A DNA stretch of 34,545 nt from JBDUDK01 sp040002995 (GTDB lineage: Bacteria > Actinomycetota > Acidimicrobiia > Acidimicrobiales > Ilumatobacteraceae): positions 1 through 34,545 of the forward strand of contig JBDUDK010000143.1 of the NCBI GenBank assembly GCA_040002995.1, read 5' to 3'. The notes below the pieces were generated by a model, which did not search any database, was not told the origin of the DNA, and saw only the letters and a program-made list of their open reading frames with translations. Below are positions 24,290 through 32,916 of this stretch, one piece after another. Both the position numbers and the translations under genes were made by a program. How positions within the stretch are numbered: the stretch's first letter is position 1; each line of letters opens with the position of its first letter.

Positions 24290-26806
24290 ATGAAGGTCCG
24301 CTGGAAGCTCGTGGCCATCCTCATCGTGCCACTTTGCGCGCTCGTGACGCTGGCCTGGGTCGGCATCAGCCAGCGGCGCACGGTGGCCAACGAAGCAGGC
24401 AGGGTGAAGTCGATCGTCGACCTTGCCCAGTCGACTACAGGAGTGATGCACGAACTCGAGACCGAGTGGGTCGTTTCGGCGATGTACGTATCGTCCAACG
24501 GCGCCCAGGGGTCCACTGAGCTCACCGCCGCGCGCGCTCGGGCCGACACTGCTCTCACCGGTCTCGAAAGCCGCCTCAGCGCGTTCAATCCGAATGCGTT
24601 TGGGCCCGGCGTCGCCGAAGCGGTCACGGGCGTGACCAACGCGATCAACGACATCGACTCTGCCCGCGGCGACGTCGACGCGCTGAATGAGCGCGGCAAG
24701 CTCGGTGTGTCGGGCTTGCAGACCCCGCTCAACGCGATGGAGGGGGTTGTCTCACAGGTCGCCTCGCAGGAGACCGAACCGTCCGTCGCGATCAACCTCG
24801 CGGCGTTCGCCACGTTCGCACAGGCGAAGCTGTTCGAGGCCCAACGTCTCACCACCCTCGCAACATTTTCCGGTAGTGGCAAAGCGACTCCCGAACAGGT
24901 CAGCGATCTCCGCAATGTCGCCGCGCAGGAGAGCTACCAAGCCAACGCGTTCCTTGCTCTCGCGCCCGAGACCTTTAAGGACAGCTACCGCACGAACATC
25001 ACCGGTCCCGCGTTCGACGCGGTGCGTCAAGCCGAAAGCGCGGCGCTCGCTGTGCAGACCGAGCCGGTAGCGCTCGATCCCTTGGCACGCGTTTCGCTCT
25101 CCGATCTCACCGCGGTCAGCGATGCCCATCGCACAGTCGAGCAGGCGATGGAGACCGAAATCGGTGGCGCGGCGCGCAAGCGGGCCAACGACGCGGATCG
25201 CGCGGTACAGGCGTACATGCTCGTGGCGCTCGCCACGCTCGCGTTCTGCATCGTGGCCGCGAGCGTCGTCGGTCGTTCGATCACCCGACCCCTGCGCCGC
25301 CTGGCTACGGCCGCTCGATCAGTCGCAAACGTCCAGCTCCCGCGCCTCGTCGACACCATTCGCAACCCCGCCGCCGGCGACGAGCTCCCTGAGTTGCCCC
25401 CGCTCGCCACCGGTTCGGCTCGCGACGAAATCGGCGAGCTCGCGGAGTCGTTCGACGCCATCCAGCGCACGGCCGTCAAGGTCGCCCACGATCAAGCTGA
25501 GTTGCTCCGCAAGGGCATCGGTGATCTCTTCGTCAATCTGGCGCGGCGCAATCAGAGCCTCATCGATCGCCAGATCTCGTTCCTGGACGAGCTCGAGGCC
25601 AACGAAGCCGATCCCGACACTCTCGACAACCTCTTCAAGCTCGACCACCTCGCCACCCGGATGCGGCGCAACGCCGAGAGCCTGCTCGTGCTGGCCGGTG
25701 TCGAATCGCAGCGGCGTTGGGGCAAGCCCGTGCCCGTCGCCGACGTCGTGCGGGCCGCGGTCGCCGAGGTCGAGGACTACGCCCGCATTCACATCAGCTC
25801 CCTCGACGACCGGTTGCTCCAGGGCAACGCCGCGGCCGATGTCGCGCACCTGCTCGCCGAACTGTTCGACAACTCGACGCAGTTCTCGCCGCCGGCCACT
25901 CACGTCGAGGTGCGAGGCAGGGCCGACGGCGACGGCTATGTCGTCACGGTCACCGACCTCGGCATCGGCATGGGCACCGAGCAACTGGGTGAGGCCAACG
26001 AGACGGTGCAACGTCCTCCCGTCACAGGCCTTGGCTTGTCGCGCTCGCTCGGTTTCACGGTGGTCGGGCGCCTCGCCGCGCGCTACCGCATCCATGTCGA
26101 GCTGACCGCCAACCCCGTTGGAGGCGTCACCGCCACCATCCGCGTGCCCGCGGCGGTGCTGACCACCGGTACTGACCAGCTGGCTCCGCCGCCGCCCGCT
26201 CAGGCTCCGTCGCCGCAAGTGTTCGATCATCAGGCCGCCTCCGACTTCGCACCGCCCACCCCCGTCGAGCGCCGCACCCCGTTGCCCGCCGCAGACCCGA
26301 GCCCCGCCTGGGGCCGTCCGCTCGACGTTCCCCCGGCCGTGTGGGAGCGCCTCGTCTCCAAGAGCACCCCGGCGTGGGAGAAGGACGACGCGCAGCCCCA
26401 ACCGGCCCCGGCAGCCTCGCTGGCCGAGGCGCTGCCTCCCACTCCAGAGACCCTGGCCGTCACCGATACGGCCGACGGCTCGGTCATTGCTGGCCCGGGC
26501 GACTTCACCGGTGCGGGCCTGCCGCGCCGCCCGAGCGGGCCGACGGGCTCGCATGCGGGCGTTGCCCCGCTGCCTGGCGGCCTCGTCGATTCCACCGATC
26601 GCCCGGCCGCCGGCCTGCCCTTGCCCAAGCGGGTGCGGGGCACCGCCCTCGGCGAAACGCCAGTCACTCCCGCCAATGGCGACGCGGCGGAGACATCCTC
26701 ACGAGCGTCGTCGCGTACCCCCGAGCAGATCCGTGACCTGCTCTCGAGTTATCGCGGTGGCCTCAACCGAGGTCGCGAGAAGTCGGTCGAGGAGGACCAG
26801 AAGTGA
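24290..26806 (+). CDS. cvnA: CvnA: conservon sensor histidine kinase-like protein with nitrate-sensor-type domain
   Basis: This 838-residue membrane receptor has TM1 (about 7-27), a helical extracytoplasmic region resembling nitrate/nitrite-sensing domains (about 35-300), TM2 (about 308-328), HAMP (about 329-400), and a helical segment with a candidate His453 in KLDHLATRMRRN. An HATPase domain (about 510-622) follows, with N-box ELFDNSTQFSPP (Asn528), DLGIGM (556-561) and GLGLSRSLG (580-588). A Pro/Ala-rich, probably disordered tail runs to the end. It is the first gene of a cvnABCD block; in Streptomyces the four proteins form a membrane-associated complex compared with G-protein-coupled receptors. 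Start ATG 24290 follows AGAGG at a suitable distance. Its stop overlaps cvnB by four bases. Confidence 0.92.
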   Translation: MKVRWKLVAILIVPLCALVTLAWVGISQRRTVANEAGRVKSIVDLAQSTTGVMHELETEWVVSAMYVSSNGAQGSTELTAARARADTALTGLESRLSAFNPNAFGPGVAEAVTGVTNAINDIDSARGDVDALNERGKLGVSGLQTPLNAMEGVVSQVASQETEPSVAINLAAFATFAQAKLFEAQRLTTLATFSGSGKATPEQVSDLRNVAAQESYQANAFLALAPETFKDSYRTNITGPAFDAVRQAESAALAVQTEPVALDPLARVSLSDLTAVSDAHRTVEQAMETEIGGAARKRANDADRAVQAYMLVALATLAFCIVAASVVGRSITRPLRRLATAARSVANVQLPRLVDTIRNPAAGDELPELPPLATGSARDEIGELAESFDAIQRTAVKVAHDQAELLRKGIGDLFVNLARRNQSLIDRQISFLDELEANEADPDTLDNLFKLDHLATRMRRNAESLLVLAGVESQRRWGKPVPVADVVRAAVAEVEDYARIHISSLDDRLLQGNAAADVAHLLAELFDNSTQFSPPATHVEVRGRADGDGYVVTVTDLGIGMGTEQLGEANETVQRPPVTGLGLSRSLGFTVVGRLAARYRIHVELTANPVGGVTATIRVPAAVLTTGTDQLAPPPPAQAPSPQVFDHQAASDFAPPTPVERRTPLPAADPSPAWGRPLDVPPAVWERLVSKSTPAWEKDDAQPQPAPAASLAEALPPTPETLAVTDTADGSVIAGPGDFTGAGLPRRPSGPTGSHAGVAPLPGGLVDSTDRPAAGLPLPKRVRGTALGETPVTPANGDAAETSSRASSRTPEQIRDLLSSYRGGLNRGREKSVEEDQK

Positions 26807-27231
26807 GCCAGCAGCAAATGAGCACCGATGCCAGGAATGTGAACTGGCTGGTGCAGAACTTCGTCGATCGCGTGCCCGGCGTTCGCTTTGCCGTGGTCGT
26901 GTCGTCCGACGGTCTCGTCATGGCCATGTCGGGTGGTTTGCCGCGCGAGTCCGCTGACCGCTTCGCTGCCGTCGCCTCTGGGCTCATTGGCCTCGCCAAC
27001 GGCGCCGCGGGACCATTCGGAGGCGGCACCGTCCATGAGGTCATCATCGAGATGTCGAACGGTTTCCTGTTCGTCACCGGCATCAGCGACGGTTCGGCCC
27101 TCGCGATCATGGCATCGTCGCAGTGCGATGTCGGCTTAATCGGCTACGAGATGGCCGTTCTCGTCGAGCGCTGCGGACCCGTTCTCACGCCTGCCCTTCG
27201 GGCCGAGCTCCAGGCGGCACTGCCGGCGTGA
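26803..27231 (+). CDS. cvnB: CvnB: roadblock/LC7-domain protein
   Basis: This 142-residue single-domain roadblock/LC7 protein has NVNWLVQNFVDRVPGVRFAVVVSSDGLVMA near the N-terminus, ADRFAAVASGLIGLANGA, and the central strand-rich part VIIEMSNGFLFVTGISDGS (about 77-95). Roadblock proteins such as MglB regulate small GTPases; in conservons CvnB is thought to act between CvnA and CvnD. GTG 26803 overlaps the cvnA stop as GTGA, and the stop overlaps the next start, so translation of the block is likely coupled. Confidence 0.93.
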   Translation: MSQQQMSTDARNVNWLVQNFVDRVPGVRFAVVVSSDGLVMAMSGGLPRESADRFAAVASGLIGLANGAAGPFGGGTVHEVIIEMSNGFLFVTGISDGSALAIMASSQCDVGLIGYEMAVLVERCGPVLTPALRAELQAALPA

Positions 27232-27683
27232 TGATGGAAGAGCTCCGGGCGTTCGAGGAAACGATCGAGGGTGCGAGTCCGATCGTTCGCCCCTACGCGC
27301 TGACCGGCGGTCGTACGCATGGTCGATCATCCGACCTGCCGCTAGAAGCCCAGGTGGTCGCGGCCGACGGTGCCGTCGAGCGAGCGGCCGGCCTACCAAG
27401 AGAACAGAGAGCGATCCTCGAGCTGTGCCGCAACGCACTATCGATCGTCGAGGTCGCCGCGTTTACCAGGGTGCCGCTCGGTGTCACTCGTGTGCTAGTG
27501 AGCGACCTGGCCGGCGACGGGATGCTGATCGTTGGCGGCGGCCATGCCATCAGCTCCACGGGTTTCACGGTCGAAGAGGCCCAGGCCCGTGCGGTCGAAA
27601 CGAATGGCCCCGTCTCCGTCGAGGCGACCCCCAACGACATCCTGCTTCTCGAAAGGGTGCTGCATGGCCTCCGCGACCTCTGA
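27231..27683 (+). CDS. cvnC: CvnC: DUF742-domain protein
   Basis: About 150 residues. The DUF742 signature IVRPYALTGGRT is near residue 20-31, followed by a helix-turn-helix-like region (REQRAILELCRNALSIVEVAAF, then VPLGVTRVLVSDLAGDGML). The C-terminus NDILLLERVLHGLRDL is conserved in the family. GTG 27228, ATG 27231 and ATG 27234 are all possible; 27231 overlaps the cvnB stop by one base and 27228 by four. DUF742 proteins are the third member of conservons, with unknown biochemistry and a winged-helix-like appearance. The 3' end overlaps cvnD by 20 bases. Confidence 0.9.
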   Translation: MMEELRAFEETIEGASPIVRPYALTGGRTHGRSSDLPLEAQVVAADGAVERAAGLPREQRAILELCRNALSIVEVAAFTRVPLGVTRVLVSDLAGDGMLIVGGGHAISSTGFTVEEAQARAVETNGPVSVEATPNDILLLERVLHGLRDL

Positions 27684-28251
27684 GCCACACACGCCAGGTA
27701 CGCCTATCCCGGTGAAGATCGTGGTAGCCGGCGGCTTCGGTGCCGGCAAGACCACCTTCGTCGGCTCGATCTCGGAGATCCCGCCGCTGTCCACCGAAGC
27801 AGCGATGACCACTCACTCGACGGGCGTCGACGACGTTGGCGGTCGGCGCAAGACCACGACCACGGTTGCGCTCGACTTCGGACGCATCACCTTGGCCCGT
27901 GATCTCGTCCTCTACCTGTTCGGGACGCCGGGCCAGGATCGCTTCTTCTTCATGTGGGACGAACTCGTCCGCGGCGCCATTGGCGCGGTGGTCCTGGTCG
28001 ATACGCGGCGGCTCGCCGATTGCTTCCCCGCCGTCGACTATTTCGAGTCGCGCCGACTGCCGTTCATCGTCGTCATCAACTGCTTCGACGGCATCGTCGA
28101 GCATCGGGTCGAGGACGTACGCGAGGCGCTCGACATCGCGCCGCAGATTCCTGTGGTCTTGTGCGACGCGCGCAACCGGTCGTCGACCAAGTTGTCGCTG
28201 ATGGAAGTCACCCAGCACGCACTCAACCAAGCGATGGCTGTCGGGCCCTAA
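27664..28251 (+). CDS. cvnD: CvnD: conservon small GTPase
   Basis: This 195-residue Ras-like/MglA-related GTP-binding protein has P-loop GGFGAGKTTF (residues 23-32), Walker B/G3 LFGTPGQDRF (85-94) and a G4-position VINCFD (137-142), where the usual NKxD is NCFD, as is common in this family. It is probably the output switch of the conservon, cycling between GTP and GDP under control of CvnB. ATG 27664 is chosen over longer frames because GAAAGGG at 27651-27657 lies 6 bases upstream and the family begins shortly before the P-loop. It overlaps the end of cvnC by 20 bases. Confidence 0.93.
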   Translation: MASATSEPHTPGTPIPVKIVVAGGFGAGKTTFVGSISEIPPLSTEAAMTTHSTGVDDVGGRRKTTTTVALDFGRITLARDLVLYLFGTPGQDRFFFMWDELVRGAIGAVVLVDTRRLADCFPAVDYFESRRLPFIVVINCFDGIVEHRVEDVREALDIAPQIPVVLCDARNRSSTKLSLMEVTQHALNQAMAVGP

Positions 28252-28294
28252 TCGGTCGCCCGTCGTCGCGAGGCCCGGATGATCGACTGACGTT

Positions 28295-28326
28295 TCGAGG
28301 ATTCGTAGTACTGGAGACATCCTCGA
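28295..28326. terminator. Inverted repeat between convergent cvnD and the FAD oxidoreductase gene
   Basis: TCGAGGAT at 28295-28302 and ATCCTCGA at 28319-28326 form a perfect 8-bp inverted repeat with a 16-base loop. It lies midway in the 92-base gap between two genes that face each other. Only a weak T-rich stretch (CTTTGTT) follows on the plus strand. Its position fits a bidirectional terminator. Confidence 0.4.
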
Positions 28327-28343
28327 GACTTTGTTCGGCGGCG

Positions 28344-29723
28344 TTAGTGGCCGAGGACCTTGTTGATGAGCCATGAGCGCCGGCGCGCCGGGCGGCCGGT
28401 GCGGACCTCGTGGGCATCGGCGCTCCGCGGGAGCTGCAGCAGCCCGTTGATGCCCATCCACCGGAAGGGCTCGGGTTCCCATTTGCGGCTGCGGTGGTTG
28501 ACCCACGGGAGTCGCACCAGGTCGGAGTCGGAGCCGACGATGAGATCGGCGAGCGTGCGTCCCGCGAGGTTGGTGGTGGAGACACCGTCGCCCACATAAC
28601 CGCCGGCCCAGGCGAGGCCCGTGGCGCGATCGAGTCCGACGGAACTGAACCAGTCGCGCGGGACGCCGAGCGGCCCGCCCCAGGCGTGGGTGATGCGGGC
28701 GTCGGCCATGCCGGGGAAGAGTTGCTTCAACGTGCGCTCGAGCTTGGTGTGCGTACCAGTGTCTCGATCGAACGACGGGTCGATACGCGATCCGAAGTGG
28801 TACGGCGCGCCGCGGCCACCGAAGGCGATGCGATCGTCGGCCGTGCGCTGCCCGTAGATGATGAGCAGGCGTCCGTCATTGAACGTGTCGCGCGCGGCCC
28901 AACCGACCTGTGCCCAAAACGACGCCGGCAGCGGCTCAGTAGCAATCATCAGCGAGTAGATGGGGGCGACCGTGCGCTTCTCGCCGTCGAGGTTCGGCGT
29001 GTAGCCCTCGGTGGCGCGCACGACATGAGCCGCCCGCACTGTCCCGTGCTCGGTGCGGACCACTCCCGGCTTTATAGCTGTGGCGGGCGTGCGCTCATAG
29101 ATACGGGCGCCGTTGCGTTCGACGACGTTGGCGAGACCGCGTGCGAGCCGGGCCGGGTGAATCGCGGCGCAGTGCGGCGTATGCAGGCTGCCGATCACAC
29201 CGTCGGCACCGATGCGCGCTCGCGTCTCGTCACGATCGAGAATCCGGTAGTCCTCGTCAGTGAAACCCCACGCGTGCTCCGCGGCCACCGACTTCTTGAT
29301 CCGCTCGAGCTGGATCGGTGAGGTCGCCAATTTCGTGTAGCCGCCCTTGGCGAAATGGCAGTCGATGCCTTCTTTGTCGGCGATCAGCCCTACCTCGTCG
29401 ACGGTGGCGAAGATCTCTCGTTGCATGGCGACGGCGGCCCCGCGACTCGACTCCTTCGCCATCGCGTCGAGGCCCATGGCCAGCAGCCCGGAGCACCAGC
29501 CGCCATTGCGTCCCGACGCGCCGAACCCTGCGATCTCGGCCTCGACCAAGGCGATGCGCAGGCCGGGGTCGCGCTGCTGCAGGTAGTAGGCGGTCCACAA
29601 TCCCGTGAAGCCGGCGCCGACGATGGCCACATCGACGTCGGCATCGGCGGGTAGCGACGGTCTCGGCGTGAGCGGGTCGTTGACGAGACTGTCGAGCCAG
29701 AAGGAGCGGGTGCGGTACTCCAT
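28344..29723 (-). CDS. FAD-dependent oxidoreductase, DAO/PuuB-like
   Basis: This 459-residue FAD enzyme of the D-amino-acid oxidase/glycine oxidase superfamily has the dinucleotide-binding motif VAIVGAGFTGLWTAYYL (GxGxxG at 36-41), followed by VEAEIAGFGASGRNGGW near 67-83. The GASGRNGG segment is typical of gamma-glutamylputrescine and related amine oxidases. The C-terminal GGYVGDGVSTTNLAGRTLADL closes the FAD site. It is predicted to oxidise an amine or amino acid with release of ammonia and H2O2 or electron transfer; the substrate is not decidable. ATG 29723 gives the standard N-terminus. The gene is divergent from the LLM oxidoreductase gene. Confidence 0.87.
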   Translation of the reverse strand: MEYRTRSFWLDSLVNDPLTPRPSLPADADVDVAIVGAGFTGLWTAYYLQQRDPGLRIALVEAEIAGFGASGRNGGWCSGLLAMGLDAMAKESSRGAAVAMQREIFATVDEVGLIADKEGIDCHFAKGGYTKLATSPIQLERIKKSVAAEHAWGFTDEDYRILDRDETRARIGADGVIGSLHTPHCAAIHPARLARGLANVVERNGARIYERTPATAIKPGVVRTEHGTVRAAHVVRATEGYTPNLDGEKRTVAPIYSLMIATEPLPASFWAQVGWAARDTFNDGRLLIIYGQRTADDRIAFGGRGAPYHFGSRIDPSFDRDTGTHTKLERTLKQLFPGMADARITHAWGGPLGVPRDWFSSVGLDRATGLAWAGGYVGDGVSTTNLAGRTLADLIVGSDSDLVRLPWVNHRSRKWEPEPFRWMGINGLLQLPRSADAHEVRTGRPARRRSWLINKVLGH

Positions 29724-29804
29724 CGCCGGAGCGTAAGCCGTCCCGCCACGCCGACTTGTACGCTCGGCCCCGCGGTCAAGAGCCGCGGAACGGGGTCTGT
29801 CGTC

Positions 29805-31022
29805 GTGAAGTTCGGCATCTTCTATGAGCATCAGCTGCCCAAGCCGTGGAGCGCCACCGACGAGTACGAGCTTCTGAACAACGCGCTCGCGCAGATCGAG
29901 CTGGCCGATGGCCTCGGATTTCAGTACGCGTGGGAAGTCGAGCACCATTTCCTGGAGGAGTATTCACACTCCAGCGCGCCCGAAGTGTTCCTGGCCGCTG
30001 CGTCGCAACGCACGACCAACATCCGACTCGGCCACGGCATCGTCCAACTGCCGACCAACCACCCTGCACGCGTCGCCGAGCGGATCAGCACGCTCGATCT
30101 CATCAGCCATGGCCGCGTCGAGCTCGGCGTGGGCGAGGGGTCGAGTGTCACCGAACTACATCCCTTCGACCGCCGGTTCCGCGACAAGCGCGCCGTGTGG
30201 GAAGACGCTATGCGCTGCCTGATGCCGATGTTCTGGAACGAGGGATGGGAGTACCACGGGGAGTTCTTCGATTTCCCGCTGCGCAACGTCGTGCCGAAGC
30301 CGTTCCAGAAACCCCATCCCCCGTTGTGGGTGGCCTGCAGCCAGCTCGAAACCATCGTCATGGCGGGTGAGCGCGGCCTCGGGGCCCTCGGCTTCCAGTT
30401 CGTGTCGGCGGAAGCGGCGCGGGCGTGGGTGAACGCCTACTACAACGCCTTCACACAACGGCTCGACAAGCTGTGCGACTACGCGACGAACCCGAACATC
30501 GCGATCGTGAGCCAGTTCATGTGCGCGCCCACCGACGCGGAAGCCAGGGCCAAGGCCGACGGGTCGACCTTCTTCCAGTTCGCGCTGGTCTTCTACAACA
30601 CGAACGGTCCTGTGGTGCCGGGCACTGTCAGTTTGTGGGACGAGTACCAGAAGTGGAAGCTCACTCCAAAGGGTGAAGCGATGCAGCACGGCGGATTGAT
30701 CGGCTCGCCAGAGACCATCCGCCACAAGCTGCGCAAATTCGAGGAATCCCATGTCGACCAGGTGATCCTTCTGAACCAGGCCGGCAGGAATCGCCACGAG
30801 GACATCTGCGAGTCACTCGAACTGTTCGCCGCTGAAGTGATGCCGGAGTTCAACGAACGCCATGTGCTGCAGGAGCAATGGAAGGCCGAGGTGCTCGCGG
30901 GCGAGCGTCTGCTCGACGACATCGACACAGAGCCGTACCACATCGTCACGAACCAAACGCCGTCCAGCAAGCTGCGCGAGAAGGGTCTCTCACCTGAGCA
31001 GGCCGCCGCCCCGGTGGTCTGA
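29805..31022 (+). CDS. LLM-class (luciferase-like) flavin-dependent oxidoreductase
   Basis: This 405-residue TIM-barrel enzyme of the bacterial luciferase/F420-dependent superfamily starts MKFGIFYEHQLPKPW and contains EVEHHFLEEYSHSSAPEVFLAA near 45-66, RLGHGIVQLPTNHPARVAE, LDLISHGRVELGVGEG (110-125), and PPLWVACSQLETI. The GSPETIRHKL segment is typical of the C-terminal part. These enzymes use FMNH2 or F420 for monooxygenation or hydride transfer on small or xenobiotic molecules. Which cofactor is used cannot be read off. The start is GTG. The stop is followed one base later by the start of the amidohydrolase gene, so the two are probably translated together and may act on the same compound. 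Confidence 0.88.
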   Translation: MKFGIFYEHQLPKPWSATDEYELLNNALAQIELADGLGFQYAWEVEHHFLEEYSHSSAPEVFLAAASQRTTNIRLGHGIVQLPTNHPARVAERISTLDLISHGRVELGVGEGSSVTELHPFDRRFRDKRAVWEDAMRCLMPMFWNEGWEYHGEFFDFPLRNVVPKPFQKPHPPLWVACSQLETIVMAGERGLGALGFQFVSAEAARAWVNAYYNAFTQRLDKLCDYATNPNIAIVSQFMCAPTDAEARAKADGSTFFQFALVFYNTNGPVVPGTVSLWDEYQKWKLTPKGEAMQHGGLIGSPETIRHKLRKFEESHVDQVILLNQAGRNRHEDICESLELFAAEVMPEFNERHVLQEQWKAEVLAGERLLDDIDTEPYHIVTNQTPSSKLREKGLSPEQAAAPVV

Positions 31023-31023
31023 C

Positions 31024-32172
31024 GTGTACGAGATCAAGGCTTTTCCCTACGACGGCGCCATCGACGCCGACGGCCACGTCCTCGAGCCGGCCTGGCTGTG
31101 GGAGCACTATCTCGAGGAGCGCTACCAGGAACGGGCGATGCGCATTGGCGTCGACGAGAACGGACTCGAACGACTGGAGCTCGATGGTCGTCCGAGCGAG
31201 CGCACCACGCGAGGTGTGCTCGGACTGTTGGGCGCGATGGGGGAGCACGACGCCCGTCCCGGTCCCGGCCGCCGTTACATGGACAACATCCCGTACGGCG
31301 CGGGCGACGCGAACGAGCGGATTGCCCTTCTGGAAAAAGAGCATCTCGACGCGGCGTTGTTGTATCCCACGATCGGGTTGCTGTGGGAGTGCGAGGTCAC
31401 CGACGCCGAGCTGAGCCTCGCCTACACGAGGGCCTACAACCGGTGGATCGCCGACTTTTGCCGCGAGAGTGGTGAGCGACTGGTGCCGATCGCCCATCTC
31501 TCGCTCCTCGACCCCGAAGGCGCGGCAGATGAGCTCCGGCGCGCCGTCGCCGATGGATGCCGCGGCGGCTTCGTGGCGCCGTTCACGCACACGCGTCTGG
31601 CCCACGGTCATCCCGATCACGACGTGCTGTGGCGTACGGCCGTTGAGCTCGATGTCCCGATGGCGATCCATCCCACCTATGAGCCGGTGTGGTGCACGCC
31701 GGTGCGCTTCGACGGCTTCGGACGGGCCAGCGAGTTCCACTACAACGTCATGGTTCGTCAGGGGACGCAGCAGTCGTTGCTGTCCTTCTTCACCCACGGC
31801 ACGATCGAGCGCTTCCCCACGCTCAAGCTCGGCGTGCTCGAGAGCGGTATGGGTTGGATCGGGTCGTTTCTTGATCGAGCCGACGCGGTGTACGAGACGA
31901 TTTCCTCGCGCGGCCTCGCGTTGTCGGGCTTGCCGAGCGAGCTGTTCGCGCGGCAATGCTTCATCTCCGGTGATCCCGACGAGACCGCGGCGCCGTTCAT
32001 CATGGACCACGTCGGCGCGCACTGCTTCATGTGGGCCACCGACTATCCGCATCCCGACCATCCGGGCACGTGGGTCGATGCGCTCACTCGCCTCGTCGAG
32101 CCATTGTCGGCCGACACGCGACGCGCATTCCTCGGCGACAACGTTCGCCGTCTCTACGGCCTCACCACGTAA
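31024..32172 (+). CDS. Amidohydrolase-2 family metal-dependent hydrolase/decarboxylase
   Basis: This 382-residue TIM-barrel protein of the amidohydrolase_2 (ACMSD-like) family carries N-terminal AIDADGHVLEP (Asp16, His18 in the metal-site position), YPTIGLLWE near 113-121, MAIHPTYEP (His of strand 5 region), the FFTHGTIERFPTLKLGVLESG segment, and CFMWATDYPHPD with the C-terminal metal-site Asp. The family includes hydrolases and non-oxidative decarboxylases. GTG 31024 begins one base after the stop of the LLM gene; a longer frame upstream lies inside that gene and is rejected. The 3' end overlaps the convergent metallophosphoesterase by 11 bases. Confidence 0.87.
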   Translation: MYEIKAFPYDGAIDADGHVLEPAWLWEHYLEERYQERAMRIGVDENGLERLELDGRPSERTTRGVLGLLGAMGEHDARPGPGRRYMDNIPYGAGDANERIALLEKEHLDAALLYPTIGLLWECEVTDAELSLAYTRAYNRWIADFCRESGERLVPIAHLSLLDPEGAADELRRAVADGCRGGFVAPFTHTRLAHGHPDHDVLWRTAVELDVPMAIHPTYEPVWCTPVRFDGFGRASEFHYNVMVRQGTQQSLLSFFTHGTIERFPTLKLGVLESGMGWIGSFLDRADAVYETISSRGLALSGLPSELFARQCFISGDPDETAAPFIMDHVGAHCFMWATDYPHPDHPGTWVDALTRLVEPLSADTRRAFLGDNVRRLYGLTT

Positions 32173-32905
32173 CCAAGGCGTGCTCGACGCTGCCGTTATC
32201 GCCGAGGCAATAGTCGACGTAACCCTTGACGGGGGACGTGTCGTCGTCCGCGGTGTTCAGAAAAACGGTGCTTGGCGCCCACACGTTGAGTCGAGTGCCG
32301 ACGTCACGGGCGCGGTACTGATGTAGGTGCCCGGACGCGACGAGGCGCACCGGTGCCGTCGCGATGCGATCGAGGAGACGTTCGCGCGCGGGTGGCTCGA
32401 TCGACAGGCCCGGCTCGTCGTCGCCCGCCATCACGATGGGCTTATGGACGAAAAGAGCGATGTGTTCCGCGCCGGTGAGTTGTCTATCGAGCCAGGCGTT
32501 CTGCTCCGCCTCGTAGTCGTGGAGGGGGCTCGCCATGACGAGGACGTTGAGACCGATCAACCGCCACCGGCCCAGCTCGATGCAGAAACGGTCGGCCGTC
32601 CAGGTGGTGCGGAACGCCTCGAGCCGTTCCGGCGTGACGGGCGGCCCGTCCCATGGAGTCCATCCGCTCTCACCGACGTCGTGATTGCCGGGCAGCACGA
32701 CATAAGGAGCGGGCAGCTGGTCGTGGAGGCGGCGGGCGAAGTCGCGATCGACGACGGAATCGGGGTCCTCGAACACGATGTCGCCAGTGTTGACGATGAG
32801 ATCGGGCGGGTCGGCCGTCAGATGCTCCAGCGCGTTCGCGAACGCGACGCGCCCGTCGTGATGTCCGGGCGCGAGGTGCGTATCAGTGATCTGGACGATC
32901 CGCAC
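32162..32905 (-). CDS. Calcineurin-like metallophosphoesterase (Icc/CpdA-like)
   Basis: About 247 residues with the full set of dimetal phosphoesterase motifs: ITDTHLA (Asp8, His10), NTGDIV, PGNHDVG, FVHKP and ASGHLHQY. The layout resembles the class III cyclic-nucleotide phosphodiesterase/Icc group, though substrates in the family vary. GTG 32905 is preferred because GGAG lies 9 bases upstream and the protein then begins directly at the first strand (MRIVQITDTH). The alternative GTG 32941 falls inside a direct repeat and adds 12 residues of low similarity. It converges on the amidohydrolase gene, with an 11-base overlap. Confidence 0.88.
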   Translation of the reverse strand: MRIVQITDTHLAPGHHDGRVAFANALEHLTADPPDLIVNTGDIVFEDPDSVVDRDFARRLHDQLPAPYVVLPGNHDVGESGWTPWDGPPVTPERLEAFRTTWTADRFCIELGRWRLIGLNVLVMASPLHDYEAEQNAWLDRQLTGAEHIALFVHKPIVMAGDDEPGLSIEPPARERLLDRIATAPVRLVASGHLHQYRARDVGTRLNVWAPSTVFLNTADDDTSPVKGYVDYCLGDNGSVEHALVTW

Positions 32906-32916
32906 CCCACCATTCT

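Noticed and set aside
25319..26554. 411-codon minus-strand frame
   Set aside because: It is antisense to cvnA, which has complete HAMP and HATPase motifs.
30862..31023. Upstream extension of the amidohydrolase frame
   Set aside because: It lies inside the LLM oxidoreductase gene in another frame; the GTG at 31024 directly follows that gene's stop and gives the normal N-terminus.
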